Below are positions 43,196 to 54,710 of a DNA stretch of 64,000 nucleotides, piece after piece. This stretch comes from Scytalidium lignicola (lineage: Eukaryota > Ascomycota > Leotiomycetes). The stretch's first letter is position 1. Every line of letters begins with the position of its first letter. The notes beneath the pieces were generated by a model, which saw only the letters and a program-made list of their open reading frames with translations, made no database searches and was not told the origin of the DNA. Location: assembly GCA_002812745.2 (NCBI GenBank), contig NCSJ02000040.1, positions 62,001 through 126,000 on the forward strand, read 5' to 3'. Both the position numbers and the translations under genes were made by a program.

Positions 43196-46079
43196 GGTGA
43201 ATTGCTAAGCTTTTGGTTGTCAGCGGAGGGATCCATTTTCGAAGGGTTTTGGGGCATTTATTTAAGATAAAAGGCGGGGGACATGGGCACGATTGGCACA
43301 CCACGAACCGTCACGAAGCACACGGCGCAGACAATAACTAACTATCCACCTGCTTAATATCGTCTAGGCCAGCGCCACAAACACGAGCACATCTCCCTGT
43401 TGAGTTGATGCGGCATAAAACACCATTGGCCCGTCTGATATGCAACTTCCTTTCCTGGCTTAGATAGGAGTCGGTTCGCCGATCCAGGGGAGGGGAAACC
43501 ATATTTCTGGGTTGATTGGAGCCAATACAAAGCTGAAAGTTCGTGATGGTGGTGTGTTGAAAAGGACATGCCTGAGAAAGTTGTCGTTCAGACATACCTA
43601 AGAGGCACGGCAGGATACGTCCTACTCTTTGCCTTCTTTGGCAGGATGTTAAAGAGCATATCGTCGGCTTTGTAACTTTACCATTAGACCAACTTTTCAG
43701 CCGAGGCCTTTTAGGAACACGCTGACATATTCATTTTCTACTCGTATTTGAATCAAATTAATAGAGACAGGTTTATAGGAGCCATCAAGGCTATTTTGCT
43801 TACTATAACTAGCTATTTGAGCAACTAAGCTAGCAATTAGCTAGCTACGAGATTGGGATATAGGCCTTGGCAGTTATTCCAGCGACAACCAGGGATTTGA
43901 GCTATCCGTGAAGTCTCAAATACGGTGTAGTATGATCGTCGCTGAACTCGGAAGGTCGGCTTAACCATGCAAGCATCTATAAAAAGTAAACTAAGCAATT
44001 TAACTATGGTGGCCTGAAAGACAAGTGTGGAGGAGACCCTTTTGATTTTCCATTACTAGGGTTACAGTATTATCAGAGACGCCTATCCGGTTAAAGTATC
44101 GGTTGTATCCTCATTGGCCTTTTTGTTATCTCTGATGTTTAAGGGAGCTGAGCAATCTCTCCGGCTTATGGCTGTCTGCCTAAAAGCAGAGAGCAATTCC
44201 CGTTTACTATTCTCCTTTCTTATTGTATAATGTCCGCTTACTAGCAGACCACTATGCAACGTCCCCTATTTCTTTGGCGGCAAGGTTCTCCCTTTCTGAA
44301 CCCCGGCGCTTGACATGATGTCAACATCCAGAGATTTATGATGAAATTTTCTCGCGATATTCGTGACCCGGAGATCTTTGAATGTGCTAAAGCTCTTCGC
44401 ATATGATATAAGAGAGTCGCTGCCGTCGGATTCTGTTACAGGAGCTGGGTTACCTTCCGCTTAAGTGCAGAAGAAGAATCAGCTGCCCCTTGTGGATTGT
44501 ATAATAGTGGTCCACCCAAGTCTCTTGACCAAGAAGGATATCGATGAAGTTGCTGTGCCCAATACAGACCCTATCCCAAGAGTTTGATCCGATCTTTACA
44601 GCAGAGCTCAAGATTCACAGCTTCGAGACACTGCGGAAGTTATCTATTATGTTTGACTATCTGCACTTTCCCGGGGTTGAGCATGTCTGTCTCATTCGAG
44701 GCAATAGAAAAGGACGACCAGCATGAGGCAATGGTAAGAGGGGAAAACTCTTTTATCAGCTGGTTGAAGCGGCTACTACAAGTCTAGTCTATAAGTTATG
44801 TTATTTATTTATGAAGTATATTAATATTGTAATAAATACGTAAACTAAGAGTTTAAAACACGTGAAAAGGAATAACTAAGGTATATTCCATTTAAGGAAG
44901 TCTAATGTTAAAACTGTAAATATAAAGTTCTCTACAAACGTCAAAACAAATTTAGCCAATAAAGAGTATACATACAAAGAAAAAGGATAATCTCCTTGTT
45001 CTAGACTACAACGTTAGCACTAGTTACCCATACCTTACTAAGAGGGAGTATGTGTAAGGCGGCTAAGAGAAGATCGAGGAGACGGTTACTACTTAACTAA
45101 GACCCTAGAATTACCTATAACAGAAACGAGCTTCTACTATATTTTGAACCCTTTTAATTTATTCTCTCTATGCCTCTCTTAGCTTCAAATTCTTCGTCTC
45201 ACTTTATATATTACTGATAGCCTCAACCTCATAGTCAATTTTGCTTACCACTTCCCCTACTCAGTTGTAGGGCAAAACCCTACATCTACAGCAAGAGCAA
45301 GGGGTAGAATAGCAGGAGTTCTCTCTTCCTGGCACGGAATAAAGAAGCCAGGGTTGGGTTGACCAGTGGGCTTGGCTACCGCAACCCTGCTCGGCTACAG
45401 GGCCCTCCACACTATAAAAGCCACCATCCTCCTTCACTATTAGAAGGGTTAAAGATCAATTTGTATTCTATATTTTAGTCGAATGATATACTACTACCTG
45501 TCCAACATCTCGCTCTATACGACTCCCACCCTGACACTTCCAGTGCTCAGTCCTGTCTACAATAACATTTGATATTTCCATCAAGCTGACAACACAATGC
45601 CTACAAATTAACAGCGACGAATGATATTCGTTTTACTTAGAAATTATTTTCTCTCTATAATTGTACTACCTTATTTAGCATACTATTAGTCTCTTGAAGT
45701 TTTATAAGACGAGGTTATAGAAGTTGGTTATAAACGTAGTAAACGTCTATGAATTTACTGCCAACCTTTGAGTCTTAAAAAGTGTAACTGAGCATATTTG
45801 AAGAGGTAATCTCTAATTCGTGTTCTAGCTAATGTGAAAACCATAAAGCTGGTTGCTTGGCTGCCAAGTGTTAAATGATTGCCTGCGATTGGCTACAGCC
45901 ATACAGCTGTAACTTGGACCATAATATATTACCGGGCAATACGGTCATAAATATATAGCCGAGCACTGAGGGCCATCCGTAAAGGTTACACAGAGGTCGC
46001 CATAACGTTTGATATTATTAAGGACATTTCATTCTGTTCTTAAAGCAAGATGTTATTCTTTTCAAGAGGTTGTAATAAT
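43196..46079. other. Long intergenic region, mostly AT-rich; possible solo LTR
   Basis: 2.9 kb without a recognised gene. 43196-43350 is the promoter of the transporter, with a CT/AAAGG-rich leader. A 60-codon frame at 44544-44726 has no known domain. 45240-45530 looks LTR-like: a TATA box (ACTATAAAAGCC, about 45412) is followed by an AT-rich transcribed region. No paired LTR or target duplication was recognised, so it stays a guess. Confidence 0.4.
45240..45530 (+). repeat. Possible solo LTR
   Basis: Contains CACACTATAAAAGCCACC (near 45407) and then AGAAGGGTTAAAGATCAATT, a promoter-like layout usual in LTRs of fungal retrotransposons. Boundaries not defined. Weakly supported. Confidence 0.25.
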
Positions 46080-47050
46080 AAGTAGAATATTAGGGTTGGT
46101 TGACGAGGTCTCAAGATTAAGTTCCAGCGTGGCAATATGAGCATTCCCCACATGGCTGGACCTCTAATGAGATTGCTATTGGTTGATTGAAAAATATATT
46201 CATACCTGAGCGAAAGAAAAGTATTACTCCTACTCTATTGGTTGTGGATGGTCACAAAACTCACTGCACTCTTGAATTCATGTGGGAATGCTACCAAAAC
46301 AATATAATTGTTTTTTATTTGCCTTCTCATTCATCTCATGTTACACAACCATTTGATTTGAGTTGTTTTTCGAATGTCAAGAAGAAATATCGTGATGAGA
46401 TTGCCAAATTAGCTCAGTTTGATGATTCCCAGCCAATCAAGAAGATTCATTTCATTCAGATCTATGAGAAAGCACACAGAGAAGGCCTCACTGTCACTTC
46501 TATTCAAAGTGGTTGGAAAGCAGCTGGTTTAGTACCATTTGATCCAAATAAGGTGTACAATTCAAGGCTAGTCAGGGTAGGAAAATCTAGCTCAACAACT
46601 ACCATTTCAACAATGCCTCAAACACCTCAAAATACTCAAATAACCTGTGACGAAGCTTGAATAACTACTCCGGAAAATCTACAGCAATTGACAGTGACCA
46701 TACGGCGAATCACAGCTACTGTGAAGGTGTAGGGACCTCTTCGTACCTTCTTTAGGAAGGTTCAAAATGCTATGAGCAAATCGAACGCGTCTGAGGCAAA
46801 GGCAATATATAATTACAAAGGTGTACAAGCTAAGTTATCATCTATGCGTGATCAGAAGGGTAAAACAAAAGTTGAAAAGTCACAAAATGCTGTATTTACT
46901 AATATTAAGTATATCATGAAAGCTCAACAGGCTGAGCAAGAAAAGGTGGCTCTGTACCAATCAAATCACCCTGAATCATCACTTAAACAGTCAGCAAATA
47001 CTGTACAGGCCTCTAGAATGGAGCAATTTATGATAAACTTCCAAATTTAG
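46080..47050 (+). pseudogene. pogo-like transposase, 5'-truncated fragment
   Basis: Second half of a pogo/Tigger-like transposase, a different family from 36613-38463. It reads WTSNEIAIGWLKNIFIPE, then LLVVDGHKTHCTLEF (second acidic position) and PSHSSHVTQPFDLSCFSNVKKKYR (third), then a C-terminal region to TGA at 46658, a gap and a further Lys/Gln-rich frame 46772-47050. The N-terminal DNA-binding half is missing. A possible right terminus, GGGTGCGTAAAATCCCGGGG, lies at 47128-47147, close to a TTAA. Confidence 0.7.
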
Positions 47051-47154
47051 TAGTAGTTGTTGTAGTAGCTAGTAATCCAATTCGAATTTCAATTCCTGAA
47101 GTGGTGGGGAAAGTGCGAAATTACTAGGGTGCGTAAAATCCCGGGGGTCCGACT

Positions 47155-50100
47155 TAATTCACAAGTTTGAATATTAATATTGTGGTATTAATTGAAGCGA
47201 GCGCAGTGAGCTTCTATTAAGGTAGCTTAGAGGGTTCAAATCGTCGTTCGTTCTCACCGCATGATCGACCGCCCCGACTTTTAGCGCCGTTTTCTGCCAG
47301 GTACAAAAATTTACCAGCATCTCACACCAAAATATATGTACCAGGCAGAAAACCACACTTTTTCCAAAAGTAGCAAAACATCGTTTTCTGCCATACACAA
47401 TTTCAGAATTATGATACCATAACTTTAATGTAAATCGCTAATAAAACAAGGTACCATCGTTGCTATAGAATAGTTCCTGTAAACAATTCTTTGTAAACAA
47501 CTAATTCTTCAAAAATGCCACCAACTTTAGTACAACCACCAACCTTCCAAAATTGCCCTAGCTGTCACCGAATGGTCAATATTGCAAGTTTCATATCTTC
47601 TAGAAATAACAATTCAATCACTAAGCGCTGTGCTAGATGCCGTGGAGACAAACGTACACTTGAATCTCTTGAATCTCCTATCGAACCCCCTGAATCTAAG
47701 CACTAGCAAAGAAATCGACGAGAAGTTCCCATCTTCCTTCCCCATGGCCAGAACAGTCAAGATGACCCTATTACAGCTCAAGCGCGTCAAGAACAGTTGG
47801 CAATTCGAAGACGTCATCGATATGAGAACCGTCAACGTATCGAACACTCCATCACTCCTTCCTTGAGTGCTTTGGTAGCTCAGAATATACCTAAATTGCC
47901 TGAATCTTCCATTTCGGTGATGACTTCCGCTAACACTATACCTGTTTCAGAATCCGATTCAGCTACTACTTCCTAATTACAGCCAGTAACTGTAATTCTG
48001 GGTTCAACCATCCCTTCTTCGGCTCCTACACCTTCCCTGTCTCCGACTCCCATACCTTTCCTTTCTGTAGCAACATCAATTCCGACATCTATACCTATTC
48101 CGGCTTCTATATTGCCTTCTCCTTCTCCAGCAATGCCGATTCCGGCAATTCCGGCAATTCCGGCAATGACATCTGAATCAATGCCACAGAACGAGCAAAC
48201 CTTTCAAGCTGCCGTTTCAGAAGATGATTGGCTATTAGTACAAGACTTTCATGCGGAATTGGAGAAGGATATACCAGAAACATGTAACACTTGCCAGGAA
48301 AGGTGGTTCCACATGAATATACAAAATGGTAGATGTGCAAAGTGTAGAATCAAGGACACTTCAAAGCTTGAAGGGGAACCCAATCTCATGAGCATGGAAA
48401 ATCACTTAGATCCAGGAGAGTTTCCCGCCCATCTGCCAATATTAACACAAGTTGAGGAGATGTTAATTGCTAAGGTTCATATCCATATGGAGGTTTGCCA
48501 GGTTCGTGGTCAACAATTTAAATATACTGAGCATATCATCAACTTTTTAAGAGATACAAGAAAGGTTTACAACAAGCTTCCAATGCTACCTTCTGACTTA
48601 GATATCATCATTCTTCAGCCTAGTAATACAACTGAGAATACGAATCTGAGTCGTCAATTCATCCGGAACTTTCACGTACGTCAAGAACCAGTACGAATAT
48701 GGCTTGAGTATCTGAAACAACACCATGTTGGATATCAAGATATTGAAGTTGACACACAAACGTTAACACAATTACCACGCGATGGTAATGTCATAGAGAG
48801 CATTCCCAGCCATGAGATTATCGTTGACAACCCTGAATTGGAGTCTGAGCGACCTCCAGAAGCTCCAGGGGATGTACAGGAGAATGAGGAAGATGAATTC
48901 GAGCCTGTTACTTCAGCTGTTCCTGACTTGATCACAGAAGAGAATGAGCTTGAACAACTTCAAACAGATGTCCATGAACGTATTACGCATCTAACTATGC
49001 CATCCTTTAGGCCTACTCCACTATCGGAGTTCAATAAGAACCAACCATTGTTAAGTTTAGCTTTTCCTACTTTGTTTCCTACAGGAAAAGCAGAGTTTTT
49101 GACTCCCCATATCAGATCTGTAGATTATGCTATGTATATAGAACACCTTATCAAGTATAAAGATAGCCGCTTTACGCGTCATCCACGCTTTCGATATGTG
49201 GTTTTTAACACTCTCATACGTATGCAGATCAGATCTCGAAGTACTTATTACATTCGGAAAAACCATTCAAGAGTAATAAGGCATGATATTGATTCTGAAG
49301 ACCCTGAAAACCTTGAAGTAGAATATGATATTTCAGATATCCGAATCCAAGATTTACTGACAGCATTTGCAGATATTGATTCTCCAGGAGCTCAATCACT
49401 TCTCAACTCCATCTTTAGGTTTACTGGCAACCTTCGAGGCACACGGCCATTCTGGAATAGCAAAAGATTCGAACTTAACAATTACCTTCGTCACTTAAAA
49501 AGACCTAGCCTGTTTCTTACCTTTTCAGCAGCCGATTACCACTGGGATTCCTTACACAAGCACATACCAAAGTATAGAGAATGGCGTTTAACTACTCCGG
49601 CGAATCAAGTTAAGCTTTCCAAGGAGAATTTAAGGGATAACCCTCATATTGCTGCCTTTCACTTCCATCGACGACTTACTGTTTTTATAACTAAAGTGTT
49701 AATACCCAAATTCAACATAAATGATTGGTGGAATCGATATGAGTGGCAAGATCGTGGTTCAACGCATAACCATAGATTTGTATAGCAAAAAGAAGGTCCT
49801 TCTGAAGAACCTTTAACTCCAGCTGTTCGACAAGCGTTTACGCAATATTAGGGCATATATATCGTGGCTGTACACCCCGATCCTAAACGTAGACCAGACG
49901 AGATATCTCCCATGTCTTTGTTACCATCTCAGCAAGTTAACACTAATGATCACCTTACAACTTGCTTGAATCGGTTCCAAATACATACTTGCTCACAAGC
50001 TTACTATCTCCAAAAGCGTAAGGACTCAGAGGATAAAGCTTGCAGATTCTACTTCCCCAAAGCATTACAGCCAGAACCTACTGTTAACCGATCCCAGAAC

Positions 50101-52680
50101 CCAAAACACTATATGTTTACCCCAGAACAAAACCATCCTCACTTGAATGCATATAACAGGTTAATTACTATTGGTTGGTTGGCAAATACAAACATAACTC
50201 CCTGTACAACAACTAAAGCAGTTGTGAATTACATAGCTAAATATACCTCGAAGGAGGAAAAGAAGTCTACTTCGTATACTAACCTATTAAAGCAATGCCT
50301 TCCCCAGGTTAATAGCACTAACCCACTTTTATCATTGGTTTCCAAGCTTATGAATAAATTAATAAGTGAACGAGATTAGAATGCTCAAGAGATTTGTCAT
50401 CTTTTGTTAAATCTTCCTTTAATTAACCAATCATGAACTGTATTAACTGTAGATTGCCGGCCTGTTGAAGACTAATCAATTCTTATTACTATTGAAGATG
50501 GAGAAGTGACTGTCAATGGTAAATCCTTATTAAAGAAGTATATTAATCACCTTGAAACTGTAGAACAACTTACATATATTGATTATTTATGCAATTATAA
50601 CCATAATGCTTACAAAAAGTAGCCTAGAGCAAAAGCTCAACTCTTGAATTACTTCCCACTATACAAAACTACTGACGATCAACTAGAAGACTTTTATCGT
50701 GTGAAAATGGTTCTCCACCATCCTTTTCGGGTAATTGACAACTTGAAAAGCCAATTCCATGGCTGGAAAGAAGCTTATGACGATTGCGTTCAAAACCACT
50801 ATAATCATGAACCAGATAGCTTGGATGACACATTTGAGCAAGCTGACGAAGATGAATTCGAAATTCCGGAGAATTCGGAAGCTATGGAGGAAGAATTACA
50901 GGCTACATAGCAAGCGATAGCAAAACAGCTTCTAAATAATGTAGGTGACAGATTGATAGACTCTGATCAACTTGGTTTTCATGATATTGATCAATTTGAT
51001 TGGTCTACACATATTGCTTACTTATCTTTGGATGGGAATTGGTGGACTAGCCAAATACAAGCCAATCCAGGCGAAATAACTGTAAATCAAGCTTCACAAC
51101 GTCTGTTTGATACACTCCAAGATAAACAACGTCAGATCTTTGAATTAGTTGTTGACCACTACCAAAAAACCCTGAATATCACTGAACCAACACCTCCACA
51201 GTTACTCCTACAGGTTGATGGTAAAGCTAGCACAGGCAAGTCTCACGTTATTTGGCTTCTTTCAAGTAAACTTCAAGAACTGGCTACTACTAATAAACAA
51301 CCGAACCCAGTATTCAGAGCAGCTCCTACAGGTGTAGCTGCTCATGGAATATCAGGCAAAACCATCCATTCTCTGTTTCGATTACCTGTCAAAAAGGAGA
51401 AATTCACTTTGCTGTCAACTTCAACTCTTGCAACTATACAAAGTTATATGAGGTTTTGTAAGTATCTGATAATTGACGAGAAATCCATGATTGGCTTGCA
51501 ACAGTGGTCTTTTCTAGACCAAAGATGTCGTCAGATCTTTCCTGAATATTCACAGACTAGCTTTGAAGGTTTGAATATCATACTTTTTGGTGACTTTTTT
51601 CAGCTTCCTCCTATTGGTAGCAAACCGCTTTTCGCTGAATTAACAGCCATGTCCTCAGTGGAAGATATTCAGGGTCAAACCGCGTATCATGCTTTTACAC
51701 AAACCATTGAATTAGACGTGATTATACGTCAACAAGGTAATTCAGTTGAACAGCGTAACTTTCGGGATACTCTCGAAGGTCTCCGGCATTCTTCAGTATC
51801 CATACCACACTGGGAAACATTGATTTCACGTGTACAGAGCCAACTAAGAGCTACAGAAGTTGGTTCCTTTGATAATGCCCTTCGAATATATGGCAAAAAA
51901 GCTAACGTGTTTACGTACAACAGACAAAAGCTACGAGATCTCCAAGTGCCCATCCTCCCGATTCACGCGACCAATGAACCTTCCACAACATCCAAGTTTA
52001 CCTCTGACGAAGCCAGAAACCTTCAAAACGAGTTGTTACTGTGTATTGGAGCCAGAGTCATGCTTACAGAGAACCTGTAGACCGAGAATGGCATGGTAAA
52101 TGGTGCAATTGGTACGGTTCAAGATATACAGTAGGCTACAACTACTATAGACTTTCGAAAGGAACCACCATTGGCAATATTGGTGGAATTTGACAACTAT
52201 TCAAGGCCATTCCTGGAAGGCCGTTCAGTGCCTATATTCAGATCTACCAGGGAGTTCGTACACAATTCTACGGTCTACCAACGTGTACAGTTCCCTTTGA
52301 CTGTTGCTTACGCCATAACTATACACAAATCACAAGGAATAACGGTTGAGAAGGTTGTGTTGAATCTGGCGGAGAAAGATTTTGCACCAGGTCTATCATA
52401 CGTGGCTGTTTCAAGGGTCAAGACGTTGGATGGGTTGATGTTCGAAGAATCGTTTGATTACAGCCGATTCAAGACAAAGGAGACCAATACGCAACGGTGG
52501 AGGCTGGCAGATATACAGCGCCGTAAAGCGCAGCATGTACAGAAGGGTTCAGGTAACCAAAGCTACGTCTACTGAATCGTTTCTCAGTAGACGTAGAGAT
52601 TCAGGGTGTTCAGGGAATTCACGAAGCCTAAAAAGGTCGGCCCCCATTGCAATGGCCCCCGGAGGGCCAGCGGAGCGTCA
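47155..52680 (+). mobile_element. Helitron (rolling-circle transposon), nearly full length
   Basis: Defined by the Rep-helicase frame 47515-52575. A plausible 3' end with hairpins is at 52644-52669: a 12-bp palindrome CCATTGCAATGG, then TGGCCC-CCGGA-GGGCCA. The terminal TC and CTRR were not pinned down; the 5' edge is taken just after the pogo-like fragment. Downstream DNA at 52764 is a dispersed repeat found elsewhere in the window. Confidence 0.7.
47515..52575 (+). pseudogene. Helitron Rep-Pif1 helicase, one frame with eleven nonsense codons and no frameshift
   Basis: Begins MPPTLVQPPTFQNCPSCHRMV with N-terminal zinc-finger-like Cys pairs (a second set is CNTCQERW..RCAKC). Rep domain: FLTFSAADYHWDSLHKHIP, then the HUH nuclease YEWQDRGSTHNH (about 49737-49770) and the tyrosines in VNYIAKYTSKEEKKS (about 50223-50270). 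Pif1-type helicase: DGKASTGKSHVIW (Walker A, about 51220), LIIDEKSMIG (Walker B), LFGDFFQLPPIG, then HKSQGITVEKVVL and LSYVAVSRVKTLDGLMF near the end. Stops: TAG at 47704, 49783, 49849, 50377, 50620, 50908, 52078 and 52132; TAA at 47974 and 50473; TGA at 50434. All segments share one frame over 1,687 codons. Catalytic motifs are intact between stops. Confidence 0.9.
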
Positions 52681-53205
52681 CCTGCATGGGGAAATAAAGG
52701 TAAGAGCGTGGTGGAGTAGGTGGTGGAGTAGTAATTCAAATTAAAGGTCACGAGACCGGTTGTTCCCAAATAGGAAATTAGCATGCGATTCAGAAAACTC
52801 TACGGATTTGAGCGTTTTGGCTCGAATTACGATCTTTGACGTTGTGGCGTCAGAATCGATCACGTGTGCTCGCTTCAATCCTTAGGTAAACTCCGGAACG
52901 AATTTACCTTCAGTGCCTCGTATTCTTTTTAGGCATTTGAGGCACTAACTTGTTTAACTTAATCAGGAGACATTCAGACAATATCCCGAATATTACGAAT
53001 ACAACAAGATATCATCCGAATTTTCATTATTTCATTATTCTAGTGCGTGTCTACTCTTGTTCTACTTAAAGTTAAATTTTCGAAAATGTTGCCTTGATAT
53101 CAAGACACAGATCTAGGCCAGCCAACACCGTCTAAATACCGGTACCGCCTGTATTTTGCAAGAACGAGATCTGCATCGGTAGAGAGCAATATGAATCTAA
53201 CGTTC
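52576..53205. other. Intergenic, holds Helitron 3' hairpin and a dispersed repeat
   Basis: No gene. 52644-52669 is the probable Helitron 3' hairpin region. 52764-52817 is the dispersed repeat. The rest is AT-rich 3' flank of the aldo-keto reductase. Confidence 0.45.
52764..52817 (+). repeat. Dispersed repeat, copy also at 8214-8268 and 1823-1854
   Basis: Best-preserved plus-strand copy: AATAGGAAATTAGCATGCGA, then GAAAACTCTACGGATTTGAG and CGTTT. Sequence after it, to about 52985, weakly resembles 1855-1975. Confidence 0.6.
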
Positions 53206-54269
53206 TCAATGAAAATAATTGGTGCAAATGCCCTTAACCTTCGCCCATCCTTCATCGAACGCTTTCAACACCTCCTCCGGCAGCGGTCCTTTCTCCAGAT
53301 TTGTTAGATTCTCCTCCAGTTGGGCAGCGCTACTTGCTCCAATGATAATTGCATCCCCGTATTCCCTCTTCAGTAACGAATGATTGGCCATCCATCTCAA
53401 TGCACACTCCGCTTCCGAGAGCCCATGCTTCTGCGCCACTGGTCGCAAGATATCCAGGGCGTCAAAATAGGCGTCATTCCAATACCTATTCCTGTAATGC
53501 TGTCCCTGTTTTCTTTTCGGGTCGAATCTGCTCCCCTCTTCCAGATCGCCATCCATCATATTGCGATGGTATCTGGAGGTCAGATATCCGCCGGCTAAGG
53601 GGTTAAACTCGTAAAATGACAATCCGTACTTTCTTAAACATGGAAACAGTTCGGATTCCACAGCACGATGCACTGCATTGTATACCCCCTGATAAGCTGT
53701 TGGCTTGATCCATCCATTTCGATCGCATATCTCACAGATCTGGGCAACTTCCCAAGCCATGTAATTGCTTATCCCAAACCGCTTGAAATAGCCCTCCTTG
53801 TACAGGTTATTAACTTCTCGCAGGGTGACCTCGTACGGCGTAGTTCGATCCGGCGCATGAAGGTACCACATATCAATCTTATCCGTCTGGAGCGAAACCA
53901 GCGAGCATTTCAATGCTTGGCGCAAGTGCTCGGGAGAGTGAGTGGTTTTGACACCCAGGGCCAAGACCGTTCGTGGAGAGAACTTAGTATCCATGATGAT
54001 GCCCCGGTCTTGCCAGTGGAGTTGGCCCAGGTATTTCTCGGAGCTACCCCCGCCATACACGATAGCGGTGTCGATTTCATTGTGTCCGTGTTTTTGGAAG
54101 ACATCCAAGATCGCGGTGCATTCTTCCAGAGAATGAACGCGGGCTTGCTCGGCGCCTGGAGAAAAGTAAGAAGTGGGGTGAAGGGAAGGAGAAGGTAGAA
54201 CTTACCCTTTTCCCCCAGAGTCATCGCCCCGAACACGATCTTCACGGTTGTTTTCGCCTGCTGCGCCAT
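53206..54269 (-). CDS. Aldo-keto reductase (AKR7-like, aflatoxin-aldehyde-reductase type)
   Basis: Cytosolic NADPH-dependent reductase of aldehydes or dicarbonyls. Exons 54269-54206 and 54155-53206, with a 50-bp intron, give 337 aa. Family tetrad present: Asp50 (NEIDTA), Tyr55 (IVYGGG), Lys79 (MDTKFSP) and His121 (WYLHAPDRTTP). Also typical are RFGISNYMAWEV, TAYQGVYNAVHR, FYEFNPLAGGYLTSRY and the NADP-binding IIIGASSAAQLEENL. The ATG at 54269 sits in CACAATGGC with the frame starting MAQQAKTTVKIVFGAMTLG, close to the family N-terminus. Complete; no damage seen. Substrate unknown. Confidence 0.92.
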
Positions 54270-54710
54270 TGTGAAATCAGGGTGTTTCGTAACGTAGCAG
54301 CAAAACTCGCGTGCTTCGTTGGAGAGACTGTGGTGGGTATAAGTGATTATATTGGGTGTATAAAAGTTGGACCGCAACTAGATCAGCACAGGGGACCAAG
54401 TCTTCATATATCCATCGTTAGTACTCCGTACTAGGTGCATTTAATTAGCCCTCTCTCTGTCTTCTCATACCCATGCGGAATCTTCTCCACGGGGCACGCA
54501 ATTACAGTACGACAGGTCGGAGATAAGCTTATTTCCATCGATAAAGCTAGCTCGAGGCTGTGAGAAGCAAATCGGAAGTGGGCCTGGCGTTTTTTGTGGG
54601 AGCCGCGATATTGCCAGTTCTCGACCTGGTATATTCGTGGGGAAGGTATAGATATTGTTGGACAGGTTAATTATGCCGATCGTGATAAGTTCCCATAGAA
54701 TATATATAAA
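54270..54710. promoter_or_regulatory. Upstream region of the aldo-keto reductase
   Basis: Promoter and leader of the minus-strand reductase. CATGCGGAATC-like and CTCCGTACTAGG tracts but no recognised sites. It also carries the 5' side of the Copia remnant; ATTGTTGGACAGG near 54653-54665 could be the start of its LTR but is unconfirmed. Confidence 0.3.

Noticed and set aside
44544..44787. 60-codon frame between the transporter and the pogo fragment
   Set aside because: Short, unsupported, without recognisable motif.
47515..52575. Alternative genetic code or programmed TAG readthrough in the Helitron
   Set aside because: TAG, TAA and TGA all occur as internal stops, host genes use the same codons as normal terminators, and several stops fall where TGG is expected, so RIP is the simpler explanation.
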